NCBI RefSeq assembly: GCF_000948415.1
Contig: NZ_JYII01000019.1
Coordinates: forward strand, 186,001 to 250,000
From: Thalassospira sp. HJ
GTDB lineage: Bacteria; Pseudomonadota; Alphaproteobacteria; Rhodospirillales; Thalassospiraceae
DNA length: 64,000 nt
Direction of reading: 5' to 3'
In this document: positions 33,335 to 41,645 of the stretch, in pieces
Layout: each line of letters begins with the position of its first letter
How positions within the stretch are numbered: position 1 is the first letter of the stretch
The notes under the pieces: generated by a model
Told to the model about the DNA's origin: nothing
What the model saw: the letters and a program-made list of their open reading frames with translations, nothing else
Database searches by the model: none
Program-made: the position numbers and the translations under genes

Positions 33335-35794
33335 CTAAGCTTGCTTTGGGCCATAAATCCTCTCAGCAGAGCCCATAGCTCTTTCAAGGTTTCGCTCAAG
33401 TTGTGGCCTAGCTTCTGCCAAAGGATTTCCCAACCACTCGCGAGACAATGAACGACGAGCCGCATCCTCCTGAAGCCCAAGATATCTTTTCTCCAAGAAC
33501 GAATAGAAAACCTCTACTCTCTCCTTACGAAGGGTCATTCTATGAGTAATGGCGCGCTCGTCATAAATTTCCTCAGTCAACTTGTAGAGCGTATTCCAGA
33601 CATTATCGTCGTCTATAAAGGTGTCTACCATAACGTTTTCAAGGAACACCATTTCTGGGATTAAACCTCTTAAAACATATCCACCCAACCGGGATGGCAC
33701 GAATGATGACTCAAACGACGCCTGACCATGAGAAGTTGTGAAAATATATCTAGCCTCACACATCCCTCGAAGAATCCTAAGTGTCACTTCCGGGCCAAAC
33801 CCCAAATGCTCCAGAACCAACCTTATTTCTTCGCCCGTAAAGCTACTACCATTCTTGGTTGACTGAGCATTCACTAAAGCACTCAACACAAACAAGCGCA
33901 GAAACTGCGCGCTAGTCATAGACAAATTGGCATCAAATGGATTGGCTACAGGACTATACTTTTCATCATAAACTGACTGATTCCCGAGCATAATTGCTCT
34001 CATCGCTTCATGGGGAGGCAAGCGATAACGTCCTGTTTCTTTGAATATCCTCATCGCCTTACCGGTAGCGCTGTAACCGTTACGAAGGAACTCTCTCGTC
34101 ATACGCAAACAAAGTCGAATATCGCCAGTCGATAAAACTGAAATTGCATTTCCAATCTCAGTGTCCAACACAGATTGAGAGACCAAATCAATGACTATAC
34201 TCGTATCATCAAGCTCTATCTTAGCTCCGTTTTCAGCAACAAATTCTGACTTTTTCCCTCGAAGCAACTCGCGGGCGACATTAAACCTACGGGAAAGAAC
34301 CATCTTTACATCGGGAGCATCAACTTGAATTGGATCAAAATCAAAGGCGTCAAATATTGGTCGTGCTTTATTTGCAACATATGTTGCATCTCTCATAGCA
34401 AGAACTAAACTTAAGTTTAGACGCTGCGCTATCGCGATAGCATCTGAAAATATACTCTCTTGTACAGACTGGTCTTCAAACTGATCAACATTATCAACAA
34501 CAAGAAAAACAGCACAATTTTTTGCCGCATATTTTAAAATATTTTCGACATATGACTTTTTATTCTTATATTCCTCGGACAAGAACTCCGATATCTTCAC
34601 TCTTTGCAAAGGCTCATCATCAGAAATAATTTTTAATGGCCCAGCAAGAAGCGAATCAATATCCGATTTGTATGCATGCTTGACGCATCTTTCGTAACTA
34701 GAAAGAAACTCATCTTGAGCAATGTAATCGAACATTACAGAAACAAAAAACTCTAATGCGTCCTCATATCGAGATAGCTTTCTGCAATCGACATATATCC
34801 AATGAGGATAAGGAGCATCTTTTCTCGGCTCAAAACGCTCTCGTTCACGAACTAGCCGAACATGATTTATAAAAGTCGTCTTACCGGCTCCCACCTGCCC
34901 AAGCACCAACAATGCGAGCGGTCGAACGTTATCAGATGCTCGCGATATAGCATCTGAAAAGCTCGATTTACCGCTAGCCGTCATTACTTTCATTGGACTT
35001 GATTTGGCCGGATTATCCCGCCTAGTCAGATGCATGCCAATGCGACTATCGAACTTTAGCCTATCCGGTGTATCAACATAGCATTTACTGAATAAATCAA
35101 CATCAGAGCTTACCAAATCTTCAGAGAACGCGGTAACAACTTCGTCCTCGATTAAAGGGAATAGACTGCTCCTTGAGATCTTCGAAAAACTATTTTTGAA
35201 GTATAGATTAAGCCTACGCCCAATAATCTGATCTTCCTTCTGGCCCAGAAGATCATTTTCTAAAGATCCGCTTATAACTGCATCGCGAGAGAGTAAATCA
35301 TAAAACTCTGAAAAATCGTTATTAAGCACTGACTCGATATCAGGAAAAATAATTGCTGAACTTTTTTCGAAGGAAACAGCATCTGTTCTTGTCGCCGGAA
35401 ACACCACCCATTGACTTCCATTTGTTACTACTGCAAATGGAATTGAAAGCTTTCTAGCATAATCTCTCGCTTGTTTTATCGCATCCCCCACCTCACCAGA
35501 GACCATCTTACGCCCAAGCAACTCCCGCCTTTTCTTAGGAACATCGAAGCTAGCGACCCCTACACGCTTAGCCTCAATCAGAAGTGAAGTACTAACAGTT
35601 CTAATTGTATAATCTGCAAACTGCGTAGTTTTATCTTCAGAAACCCTCTCTTCAACTTCGACATCATCGTGAGTCCACCCCAAAACATCGAACACGATTT
35701 TATCAATTAGCTTCAAACGGGTCTCGGCCTCGTTTGCCTGTCTATCCGCCAACTTGTTATAATCGTCCAGCAGTTGTTCTGGAGTAACCAGCAT
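33335..35794 (-). CDS. Restriction-nuclease-like domain fused to a P-loop NTPase; candidate defence gene
   Basis: 819 residues. Residues about 1-140 look like the HsdR N-terminal PD-(D/E)XK nuclease: IDKIVFDVLGW, D61 in FADYTI, E74 and K76 in LLIEAKRVG, then a PFAVVTNGSQWVVF strand. After a linker, a STAND/KAP-like P-loop domain: Walker A GQVGAGKTTF (299-308), Walker B VFLVVDNVDQF with D434/D437, and an arginine at 468 in LAMRDATY. The C-terminal 300 residues are helical with no known match. Base composition is strikingly AT-rich compared with both sides, a sign of recent transfer. Architecture (nuclease effector, NTPase switch, C-terminal sensor) parallels Avs-type antiphage proteins, but I cannot assign a known subtype. 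Confidence 0.8.
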   Translation of the reverse strand: MLVTPEQLLDDYNKLADRQANEAETRLKLIDKIVFDVLGWTHDDVEVEERVSEDKTTQFADYTIRTVSTSLLIEAKRVGVASFDVPKKRRELLGRKMVSGEVGDAIKQARDYARKLSIPFAVVTNGSQWVVFPATRTDAVSFEKSSAIIFPDIESVLNNDFSEFYDLLSRDAVISGSLENDLLGQKEDQIIGRRLNLYFKNSFSKISRSSLFPLIEDEVVTAFSEDLVSSDVDLFSKCYVDTPDRLKFDSRIGMHLTRRDNPAKSSPMKVMTASGKSSFSDAISRASDNVRPLALLVLGQVGAGKTTFINHVRLVRERERFEPRKDAPYPHWIYVDCRKLSRYEDALEFFVSVMFDYIAQDEFLSSYERCVKHAYKSDIDSLLAGPLKIISDDEPLQRVKISEFLSEEYKNKKSYVENILKYAAKNCAVFLVVDNVDQFEDQSVQESIFSDAIAIAQRLNLSLVLAMRDATYVANKARPIFDAFDFDPIQVDAPDVKMVLSRRFNVARELLRGKKSEFVAENGAKIELDDTSIVIDLVSQSVLDTEIGNAISVLSTGDIRLCLRMTREFLRNGYSATGKAMRIFKETGRYRLPPHEAMRAIMLGNQSVYDEKYSPVANPFDANLSMTSAQFLRLFVLSALVNAQSTKNGSSFTGEEIRLVLEHLGFGPEVTLRILRGMCEARYIFTTSHGQASFESSFVPSRLGGYVLRGLIPEMVFLENVMVDTFIDDDNVWNTLYKLTEEIYDERAITHRMTLRKERVEVFYSFLEKRYLGLQEDAARRSLSREWLGNPLAEARPQLERNLERAMGSAERIYGPKQA

Positions 35795-36137
35795 GTCGCC
35801 TCATCCCCACTCATTAAAATCACGCCAAACCAGCATCAATCTTAGGTAGCTATAATACCTAGTTAATACACCCAAATTCAATAAACGATATTTCGTAAAT
35901 GCGAAAATTTAAGTTCATTTCGCCGAAGCTACCAGTGGACAAACATCCAAAACTCCAGGGTAAATAGCCCACGTCACACCGACCGAATGGAATTAATCTC
36001 TTTTAGAATGTGAACAAAACAATCATTCCCCTTTAAGGTGTTGTTCAATTCCCCTCGAGACGCCCTAATATTTGCTCTCCGACAAAATGAATGGCTTGCA
36101 AAATTCATCACACTATATATAAATCTAATATACGTTC
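35795..36137. other. AT-rich region upstream of the candidate defence gene
   Basis: About 340 bases of AT-rich DNA with no gene. It carries the promoter of the leftward defence gene and presumably the right boundary of the transferred segment; GC content rises again near 36170. I see no clear attachment site or direct repeat at the boundary. Confidence 0.45.
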
Positions 36138-36205
36138 TCTCATGTAGAGAGAGCCGTAACGTGCAATCAACGCCTTGCTTGTTCAGGTAGGAACTTTGAC
36201 ATGGC
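36138..36205 (+). repeat. Duplicate of the flagellin leader
   Basis: TCTCATGTAGAG (36138-36149), then after 25 bases TTGCTTGTTCAGGTAGGAACT (36175 onward) and GACATGGC. The same three blocks, in the same order and almost the same spacing, precede the flagellin start codon at 36748 (36683, 36722, 36745). The two leaders differ between the blocks. They probably share a promoter or a post-transcriptional control site such as that bound by FlbT. Confidence 0.75.
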
Positions 36206-36416
36206 TCTGAATATCGATTTTACATGCGCTGCATCTGCGGCCCTGCGTTGCCAGCACCCCGTTTTCGGGTCGGCAATGTCGTGCGTCTGCGCACTGTGGC
36301 TTGAAACGATAGGCGTGCTTTCCCTGCACGACGTTGCATTGCGCATCAAAAACGCACTTCCCAAACAAACCCTGATCGGGCCGGTCTGGCTTTCCGCGCT
36401 TTGCCACCGGTCGTGA
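36201..36416 (+). pseudogene. Short frame behind a flagellin leader; flagellin remnant or small gene
   Basis: 71 codons starting MALNI, the same five residues as the flagellin at 36748 with three synonymous base changes, and then unlike flagellin (DFTCAASAALRCQHPVFG). Cysteine content and composition are unlike any flagellin. Most likely the 5' end of a second flagellin gene whose body was lost by deletion or replaced; alternatively a real small protein that borrows the flagellin leader. A terminator follows at 36483. Confidence 0.5.
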
Positions 36417-36482
36417 TCATCTTCCCGGCACCGGGGCCACCTGTTGCACGAAGCCCCGTGTGCCGTAACTGTTTCGTTCCCA

Positions 36483-36517
36483 AAGGCCTTGTGTCTCCGC
36501 GCAAGGCCTTCTTTTTT
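36483..36517 (+). terminator. Rho-independent terminator
   Basis: AAGGCCTTG and CAAGGCCTT form a nine-pair stem with a ten-base loop, followed by CTTTTTT. It closes the transcript from the duplicated flagellin leader and separates it from the intact flagellin gene. Confidence 0.88.
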
Positions 36518-36747
36518 GCCGGCGTGAGTCGCAAGAAGGCCAGATTTGGGATTTTCGCCAAGCCCCCCTCTTTGGGGTAGGAGACTATTTTATTTATATA
36601 TTTCAATTATTTATGATTGAGATAACCCTAATATTAGCTATTGCCATTTCAGATTTACCTAATTAACATCTTGCGCAGTTGATCTCATGTAGAGGTCCAA
36701 AAATCGCCGCCACCTTTTGTTTTGCTTGTTCAGGTAGGAACTGCGAC

Positions 36748-38085
36748 ATGGCGTTAAATATTCTATCCAATCACGCGGCCAATCTTGCTCATCGCAATTT
36801 GGTACGCGCCGAAGAAGCGACCAACAGATCGCTTCTGAAACTGTCATCAGGACAGCGTGTGGTTTCTGCACGCGATGATGCAACTTCGATGGCGATCGGG
36901 GTGCGGCTGGATTCAACGGCCTCCTCCATCACTTCGGGAATTGTCAATGTCGGTCACGGCAATTCCATGCTTCAGATTGCTGATGGCGGCATGGCCACCA
37001 TCGATAACATTCTGGTGCGCATGAAGACCCTGACCGTTCAGGCTGCATCGGAAAACCTGTCCGATACCGAACGCGGTTTTCTCAATGACGAATTCATCGA
37101 TTTACGCGATGAAATCAATCGCATCGCATCTTCGACCAACTTCAACGGCGTTCAGTTGTTGGGCGATGGCAGCGATGTGTCGCTAGACTATTCAGACCTT
37201 GAGGGTGGTGGTTCTGCCAGCGCCCTTTCGCATGCCAACGGCTTTGCCAATGTCGCCATTACCAATGACAATTATTGGGCTGGCGATGAAGGCGAAGACG
37301 GCCTTTCTGACACCCACTTGCGGTTCGATGTGGTCAAATCCGGCGACCGGATCATGTTAAGTGCCATCGCCGAAATTGATGGCAGCGCGACGGATCGAAG
37401 CCAGGTTATCGACATCACCGACTATGCCACGGGCGGCAGCAAAGCACTTGGTATTGGTGATCAGGTCAAGCTCGACTTCGACAATGTCGGGGTGAAGGTT
37501 GATCTGAACTTCAATATCGGCAGCACGATCTCCAACGCCCTTGCCCAAGGGTCTGACGGTTCGGGGGCCAATGGGTCAACCAGCGCGCAGATCTTTGGCT
37601 CTTCGCCGGTTTTCTCGGTGCTCGAAGATCAGGGCAACAAACTTTCTGATCGGGTTTATCTGCAAGTTGGCAGCGGGGCGACTGCCGCCGATCAGGTATC
37701 GATCTTCATGACTGCTGTTGATGGCTCTGCCCTTGGCAGCGGGAAGAATGGCACGGAAACAAGTCTTGATGATCTGGGCAGCAAGGCGATTGCCTCGACC
37801 ATGAAGGCACGCGAAGCACTTGAAACCGTCACCCGTGCGATTGATGATCTTCAACGGGCCCGGACCAATATTGGCACCAACCAGAACCGACTGGATGTTG
37901 CCAGCACCAACCTGGCCGCGACATTGCAGAACGTCGAAGAAGCCAGATCAAGCCTGCTTGATCTCGATGTCGCAGCCGAATTGACCGACTTTGCCTCCAA
38001 CCAACTTCTGACCAAATCAAGTGTTGCGATCCTCGGACGCATCAGCGAAATGCGTCAGAACCTGTTACGCTTGCTGGAAGGTTGA
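36748..38085 (+). CDS. Flagellin
   Basis: 445 residues from the ATG at 36748, preceded by the leader CAGGTAGGAACTGCGAC. The N-terminal D0/D1 region is MALNILSNHAANLAHRNLVR... with LKLSSGQRVVSARDDATSMAIG; the C-terminal D1/D0 region is LQRARTNIGTNQNRLDVAST and ELTDFASNQLLTKSSVAILG. A variable central domain of about 200 residues (acidic, Gly/Ser-rich) forms the outer filament surface. It polymerises into the flagellar filament after export by the flagellar type III apparatus. No other flagellar gene lies in the window. Followed by copy B of the structured element. Confidence 0.95.
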   Translation: MALNILSNHAANLAHRNLVRAEEATNRSLLKLSSGQRVVSARDDATSMAIGVRLDSTASSITSGIVNVGHGNSMLQIADGGMATIDNILVRMKTLTVQAASENLSDTERGFLNDEFIDLRDEINRIASSTNFNGVQLLGDGSDVSLDYSDLEGGGSASALSHANGFANVAITNDNYWAGDEGEDGLSDTHLRFDVVKSGDRIMLSAIAEIDGSATDRSQVIDITDYATGGSKALGIGDQVKLDFDNVGVKVDLNFNIGSTISNALAQGSDGSGANGSTSAQIFGSSPVFSVLEDQGNKLSDRVYLQVGSGATAADQVSIFMTAVDGSALGSGKNGTETSLDDLGSKAIASTMKAREALETVTRAIDDLQRARTNIGTNQNRLDVASTNLAATLQNVEEARSSLLDLDVAAELTDFASNQLLTKSSVAILGRISEMRQNLLRLLEG

Positions 38086-38104
38086 AGAGCCGCCTTTCAG
38101 TCTG

Positions 38105-38369
38105 CAGGGTCCAAACTCTTTCAAGTGACCGTTCCGGTCTCCCGGATTTGCGCGGATATGCGAAGCAAAATTGCAGGAAGATCCATATCTTTCAAGATTT
38201 TGCGACAAAATAGCCCGTGCAAATCCGGGAGATCCGAAGGACAACTGATATGAAAGAAAGCCTCTGCGTCAAATCCCTTGATTGGGGATCACCCTAATCT
38301 GCGGGCTTTTCCTAGCTTTTTCTCTCATATCAATTGCCGGATCGATCACTTGAATGAGTTTGGACCCTG
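38105..38369 (+). repeat. Structured 265-nt element, copy B (plus orientation)
   Basis: Ends: AGGGTCCAAACTCTTTCAAG on the left pairs with CTTGAATGAGTTTGGACCCT on the right. Arm 1 closes with TCTCCCGGATTTGCGCGG/CCCGTGCAAATCCGGGAGA (38138-38233) and contains an inner stem GCAAAAT/ATTTTGC around GGAAGAT...ATCTTTC. Arm 2 closes with CAACTGATATGA/TCATATCAATTG and holds CTGCGTCAAATCCCTTG followed by an inner hairpin GATTGGGG-atca-CCCTAATC. Sits 20 bases after the flagellin stop, 120 bases before a methyltransferase gene. Closest to copy A. Confidence 0.87.
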
Positions 38370-38489
38370 GGAAGCCCTGCGCCATAGCGCGCAGGGCTTC
38401 TCACCGGCATTGCGCTGCAAAACATCCTTTAAACAGGTCACTGTTTACGTCTATGGTCGTTGCTTAACCCAAAGGGAAGCTGACCGACA

Positions 38490-39374
38490 ATGACCACCAC
38501 CCCGACCTCCGAGACCTGGCAAAACCTTTCCTCTGACTGGATCACCTGGGCAGAACGCCTGGCACCTGCGGCCGAGAAAATCAATCGCCACATGATCGAG
38601 GCCGCCGACCTCAAAGCCCTTTCGGAAAGCCGCAATGGCGCGCCGCTTGCCGTTCTTGATCTCGCATCCGGGGTTGGGGAACCGGCATTTTCCTTTGCCC
38701 GCGCCCTTGGTGGGGGGAGCGAAGAAGACCGGGTTAATATTCCCGGCGTTACCGGGACGGTGACGGCAACCGACATCGTGCCCGATATGTGCGATGCCCT
38801 GATCGAACGGGCCGAAGAAGAAGAAATTTCCAACATCACGGCAACGCCCGCCGATATGGAAAATCTGCCGTTTGAGGATCAAAGTTTTGATGTCGTGTCG
38901 TGCCGCTTTGGCGTGATGTTCTGTGATGATCATGACAAGGCATTGCGCGAAGCCTTCCGCGTTCTGCGCCCGGGCGGCAAGGCAGTTTTCATGGTCTGGG
39001 CACCGTTGGTGGATAACCCGCTTTTCGCCGCAATGGATGCGGTTTTGGGCAATATCCTTGGCATCGGGTTTGACAAGGCCGGGCTCGATCCGTTTTGCTT
39101 TGGCGATGTCAATCATGCCACCGACCGGCTCAAAAACGCCGGGTTTAGCGATGTAACTGACACCAGCCACAGCCCGGCGGGTCGCATTCCTGAAACCGCC
39201 CCGTTCTGGAAGCCGCAGATGGACATGCTGTTTGGCAATATCCTGCGCAAGTCATCGGATATGGAAGTCGGCGCGATCAATGCCGCGATGTTTGAAACCC
39301 TCGCGCCTTATATCGAAGACGGCCATTTCCAGGTCCCGATTTGTTTTCATGTACTTAGCGGAACGCGCGCCTGA
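38490..39374 (+). CDS. Class I SAM-dependent methyltransferase
   Basis: 294 residues, soluble. Motif I VLDLASGVGEPAFSFA, motif II VTATDIVPDMCDALIERA, motif III ATPADMENLPFEDQSFDVVSCRFGVMF, and HDKALREAFRVLRPGGKAVFMVW, all of the Methyltransf_11/UbiE-like type. The substrate is not clear; the family includes small-molecule and quinone methylases. It lies alone between copy B of the repeat and the que operon, with its own terminator. Confidence 0.85.
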   Translation: MTTTPTSETWQNLSSDWITWAERLAPAAEKINRHMIEAADLKALSESRNGAPLAVLDLASGVGEPAFSFARALGGGSEEDRVNIPGVTGTVTATDIVPDMCDALIERAEEEEISNITATPADMENLPFEDQSFDVVSCRFGVMFCDDHDKALREAFRVLRPGGKAVFMVWAPLVDNPLFAAMDAVLGNILGIGFDKAGLDPFCFGDVNHATDRLKNAGFSDVTDTSHSPAGRIPETAPFWKPQMDMLFGNILRKSSDMEVGAINAAMFETLAPYIEDGHFQVPICFHVLSGTRA

Positions 39375-39427
39375 TTGCCTGCAGATGCGCGACGCAGCCT
39401 AGCACCAAAACCCAAGCATTCCTGCGC

Positions 39428-39456
39428 CACACGCATGGCTGCATGCGTGTGTTTTT
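39428..39456 (+). terminator. Rho-independent terminator
   Basis: CACACGCATG and CATGCGTGTG form a ten-pair stem with a short loop, followed by five T residues. Ends the methyltransferase gene ahead of the que operon leader. Confidence 0.85.
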
Positions 39457-39514
39457 GCTTGCGCTTAATCCCGCCTCATGGCAAACCCCGCCCCCTTGGA
39501 AGGATGATCCTTCC

Positions 39515-39546
39515 CCTGTCGTAGCACCAGGTTAAAAACACGAAAG
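39515..39546 (+). promoter_or_regulatory. Candidate preQ1-I riboswitch upstream of queC
   Basis: CCTG-TCGTAGCAC-CAGG-TTAAAAACACGAAAG fits the small preQ1-I pseudoknot: P1 CCUG/CAGG, an A-rich L3 (UUAAAAAC), and P2 CGU pairing with ACG downstream of it; the C just before the P1 3' strand takes the place of the ligand-reading cytosine. It is very like the known minimal aptamers and ends at AAAG, about 11 bases before the queC start, so ligand binding would hide the ribosome-binding site. A perfect hairpin, GGAAGGATGATCCTTCC, stands just upstream. P1 is only four pairs, hence moderate confidence. Confidence 0.6.
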
Positions 39547-39557
39547 ACTTGAGACTC

Positions 39558-40313
39558 ATGAAGACGATTGTCGTCTGCTCTGGCGGATTGGATTCCGTCA
39601 CGCTGGCCTATAAGGTCGCGAACGAGCACAAATTGCATTCCCTGATTGCATTCGATTATGGCCAGCGCCATAAAAAGGAACTCGATTTCGCCGCCCGCAC
39701 GGCGCGCGATCTGGGTGTGAAACATCACATTGTTGATCTGACCCCGGTTGGTGCGCTTCTGGGCGGGTCATCGCTAACCAGTGATGATATCGATGTGCCC
39801 GATGGCCATTACGCCGAAGAAACCATGCGCATCACCGTCGTGCCCAACCGCAATGCCATCATGCTCGCTGTTGCCTTTGGCGCGGCAGCCAGTGCCGGCG
39901 CCGATGCGGTTGCCGCGGCTGTTCATGGCGGGGATCATTTCATCTATCCCGATTGCCGTCCCGATTTCATCAACGCCTTTCAGGCCATGCAGAACCATGC
40001 GCTTGAAGGGGTGAAGGACGTCAAACTCTATACGCCGTTCGTCAATGTCTCCAAGGCCGACATCGCACTTGAAGCCGGGCGCCTTGGGGTGCCGGTTGAT
40101 CTGACATGGTCCTGCTATAAGGGCGAAGACACCCATTGCGGACGGTGCGGCACCTGCGTTGAACGGCGCGAGGCGCTTGAGCTGGCCCGGGTCAAGGACC
40201 CGACGGTTTATCTTGATCGCGATTACTGGAAACAGGCCCGTGCCGATCATCGCGCGCGCCAGCTTGCCGATCGCGAAACCGAAGCCACCAGCGCCACCAG
40301 CGCGGCGGAATAA
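39558..40313 (+). CDS. queC: 7-cyano-7-deazaguanine synthase QueC
   Basis: 251 residues from the ATG at 39558. The N-terminal PP-loop is IVVCSGGLDSVTLAYKV; the zinc site is the C-terminal CYKGEDTHCGRCGTCVERREAL with four cysteines; FVNVSKADIALEAGRLGVP is also typical. It converts 7-carboxy-7-deazaguanine to preQ0 using ATP and ammonia, in the pathway to queuosine in tRNA. First gene of a queC-queD-queE operon behind a candidate preQ1 riboswitch. Confidence 0.96.
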   Translation: MKTIVVCSGGLDSVTLAYKVANEHKLHSLIAFDYGQRHKKELDFAARTARDLGVKHHIVDLTPVGALLGGSSLTSDDIDVPDGHYAEETMRITVVPNRNAIMLAVAFGAAASAGADAVAAAVHGGDHFIYPDCRPDFINAFQAMQNHALEGVKDVKLYTPFVNVSKADIALEAGRLGVPVDLTWSCYKGEDTHCGRCGTCVERREALELARVKDPTVYLDRDYWKQARADHRARQLADRETEATSATSAAE

Positions 40314-40337
40314 CACTTTCCATTTCCTGCACCATGG

Positions 40338-40415
40338 ATGCCCGCCTGCGCGGGCATGACGGATCGACGGCAAACCTGTCGGTTTGGCACCGTCATCCCC
40401 GCGAAGGCGGGGACC
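40338..40415. repeat. REP-like inverted pair between queC and queD
   Basis: GCCCGCctgcGCGGGC followed by ATGACG at 40340-40361 and CGTCATCCCCGCgaagGCGGGGA at 40391-40413. The two are inverted copies of the same unit, the CGTCAT-plus-GC-hairpin type of extragenic palindrome common in proteobacteria. It may stabilise or process the message between queC and queD. A single pair in the window. Confidence 0.75.
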
Positions 40416-40465
40416 TCGATCCGCATGCTCATGGCGGGGAAATGGACGATACCGAAAGAAAACCG

Positions 40466-40822
40466 ATGTTCACCATCACCAAACAATTCGCCTTTTCCGC
40501 CAGCCATCAGCTGAGCGGTCTTGAGGATGATCACCCGTGTGCGCGCCTGCATGGCCACAATTATATCGTCGAGGTGGAGCTTAAGGGTGCCAGCCTCGAT
40601 GCCCGTGGTTTTGTCCGTGATTACCGCGAACTTGGGCCGCTCAAACGTCTGATCGATGACGAGTTTGATCACCGCCACCTTAATGACGTTTTGGGCCATG
40701 ACCACCCGACCGCCGAACAGCTCGCGCTGTTTTTCTATGACTGGGCGCATGATCGATGGCCGGAGGTTTCGGCCGTGCGGGTTTCCGAAACCCCGAAAGC
40801 CTGGGCGGAATATCGTCCATGA
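40466..40822 (+). CDS. queD: 6-carboxy-5,6,7,8-tetrahydropterin synthase QueD
   Basis: 118 residues from the ATG at 40466, giving the family-typical MFTITKQFAFSASHQL; an ATG at 40442 would add eight residues. Zinc-binding histidines are in SASHQL and in ARLHGHNYIVEV; the catalytic region is DEFDHRHLND and HPTAEQLALFFYDW; C-terminal VRVSETPKAWAEY. It makes 6-carboxy-tetrahydropterin from dihydroneopterin triphosphate, the first committed step to queuosine. Stop and queE start overlap in ATGA. Confidence 0.95.
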   Translation: MFTITKQFAFSASHQLSGLEDDHPCARLHGHNYIVEVELKGASLDARGFVRDYRELGPLKRLIDDEFDHRHLNDVLGHDHPTAEQLALFFYDWAHDRWPEVSAVRVSETPKAWAEYRP

Positions 40823-41601
40823 CGATGGACGACCCCAACCTTGCGGCGCTTTCCGAGGCACGCGGTAAAATCCGCATCTCGGAAATCTTTGGCCCGACGG
40901 TTCAGGGCGAAGGCGCGCTGATCGGCATGCCGACCGTGTTTGTCCGAACCGGCGGCTGTGATTTCCGCTGTTCATGGTGCGACACGCTTTATGCCGTCGA
41001 CCCGGCCTTTCGTGCCGACTGGAAACCGATGTCTGCGACCGCGGTCTTGGATGCGGCCAAAAGGCTTTCCGGCGGCAAACCAATCCTGATCACGCTATCG
41101 GGTGGCAACCCGGCGATCCAGCCGTTGGGCGATCTGATTGCCATGGGCAAGGCAGAAGGGTTCACCTTCGCGATTGAAACCCAGGGCAGCATCGCCAAGG
41201 ACTGGTTTGCCGATCTCGATTTCCTGACGATCAGCCCCAAGCCGCCAAGCTCCTCAACAAATTTCGACGCGAACGCGCTCGCGGCCTGCATTGATGCAGC
41301 CCAAGCCAATGGCATGCTGGATGGCCCGGCGATAACACTGAAATTCCCGGTCCGTGACGAAGCCGACCTGCTGTTTGCCGATTATGTGAGGAACCTTCAC
41401 ATTGGCATTCCGGTCTGCCTGCAGCCGGTCAACACCACCCCGGCCGAACCGCACCCGGATGGTGCAGACGGGGTTGATATCGCTGGCCTGACGAAACGTT
41501 ATCGCTGGCTGGTCGATGAAGTCGCCAAACGTAAATGGTTTGATGTCCGCGTTTTGCCGCAATGGCATGTCCATGTTTGGGGCAATTTGCGCGGGGTCTG
41601 A
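40819..41601 (+). CDS. queE: 7-carboxy-7-deazaguanine synthase QueE (radical SAM)
   Basis: 260 residues from the ATG at 40819, coupled to queD by a 4-base overlap. N-terminal ISEIFGPTVQGEGALIGMPTVFVR precedes the radical-SAM cluster GGCDFRCSWCDT (CX3CX2C). TLSGGNPAIQPLGDLI and FAIETQGS follow; C-terminal VLPQWHVHVWGN. It contracts the ring of carboxy-tetrahydropterin to give 7-carboxy-7-deazaguanine, the substrate of QueC. Confidence 0.95.
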   Translation: MTMDDPNLAALSEARGKIRISEIFGPTVQGEGALIGMPTVFVRTGGCDFRCSWCDTLYAVDPAFRADWKPMSATAVLDAAKRLSGGKPILITLSGGNPAIQPLGDLIAMGKAEGFTFAIETQGSIAKDWFADLDFLTISPKPPSSSTNFDANALAACIDAAQANGMLDGPAITLKFPVRDEADLLFADYVRNLHIGIPVCLQPVNTTPAEPHPDGADGVDIAGLTKRYRWLVDEVAKRKWFDVRVLPQWHVHVWGNLRGV

Positions 41602-41618
41602 GCCGGATCGACAATCCT

Positions 41619-41645
41619 GAAAAGCGCTGAAAAGTTGCGCTTTTC
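41619..41645. terminator. Hairpin downstream of queE
   Basis: GAAAAGCGC and GCGCTTTTC form a nine-pair stem with a nine-base loop; TTTTC on the 3' side could serve as a weak terminator for the que operon. No long T-run follows. Confidence 0.55.

Noticed and set aside
33241..36137. CRISPR array or tRNA attachment site at the edges of the AT-rich defence-like gene
   Set aside because: No regularly spaced repeats and no tRNA gene or flanking direct repeat could be seen.
36201..36416. Calling this frame an intact second flagellin
   Set aside because: Only the leader and first five codons agree with flagellin; the rest has no similarity and is far too short.
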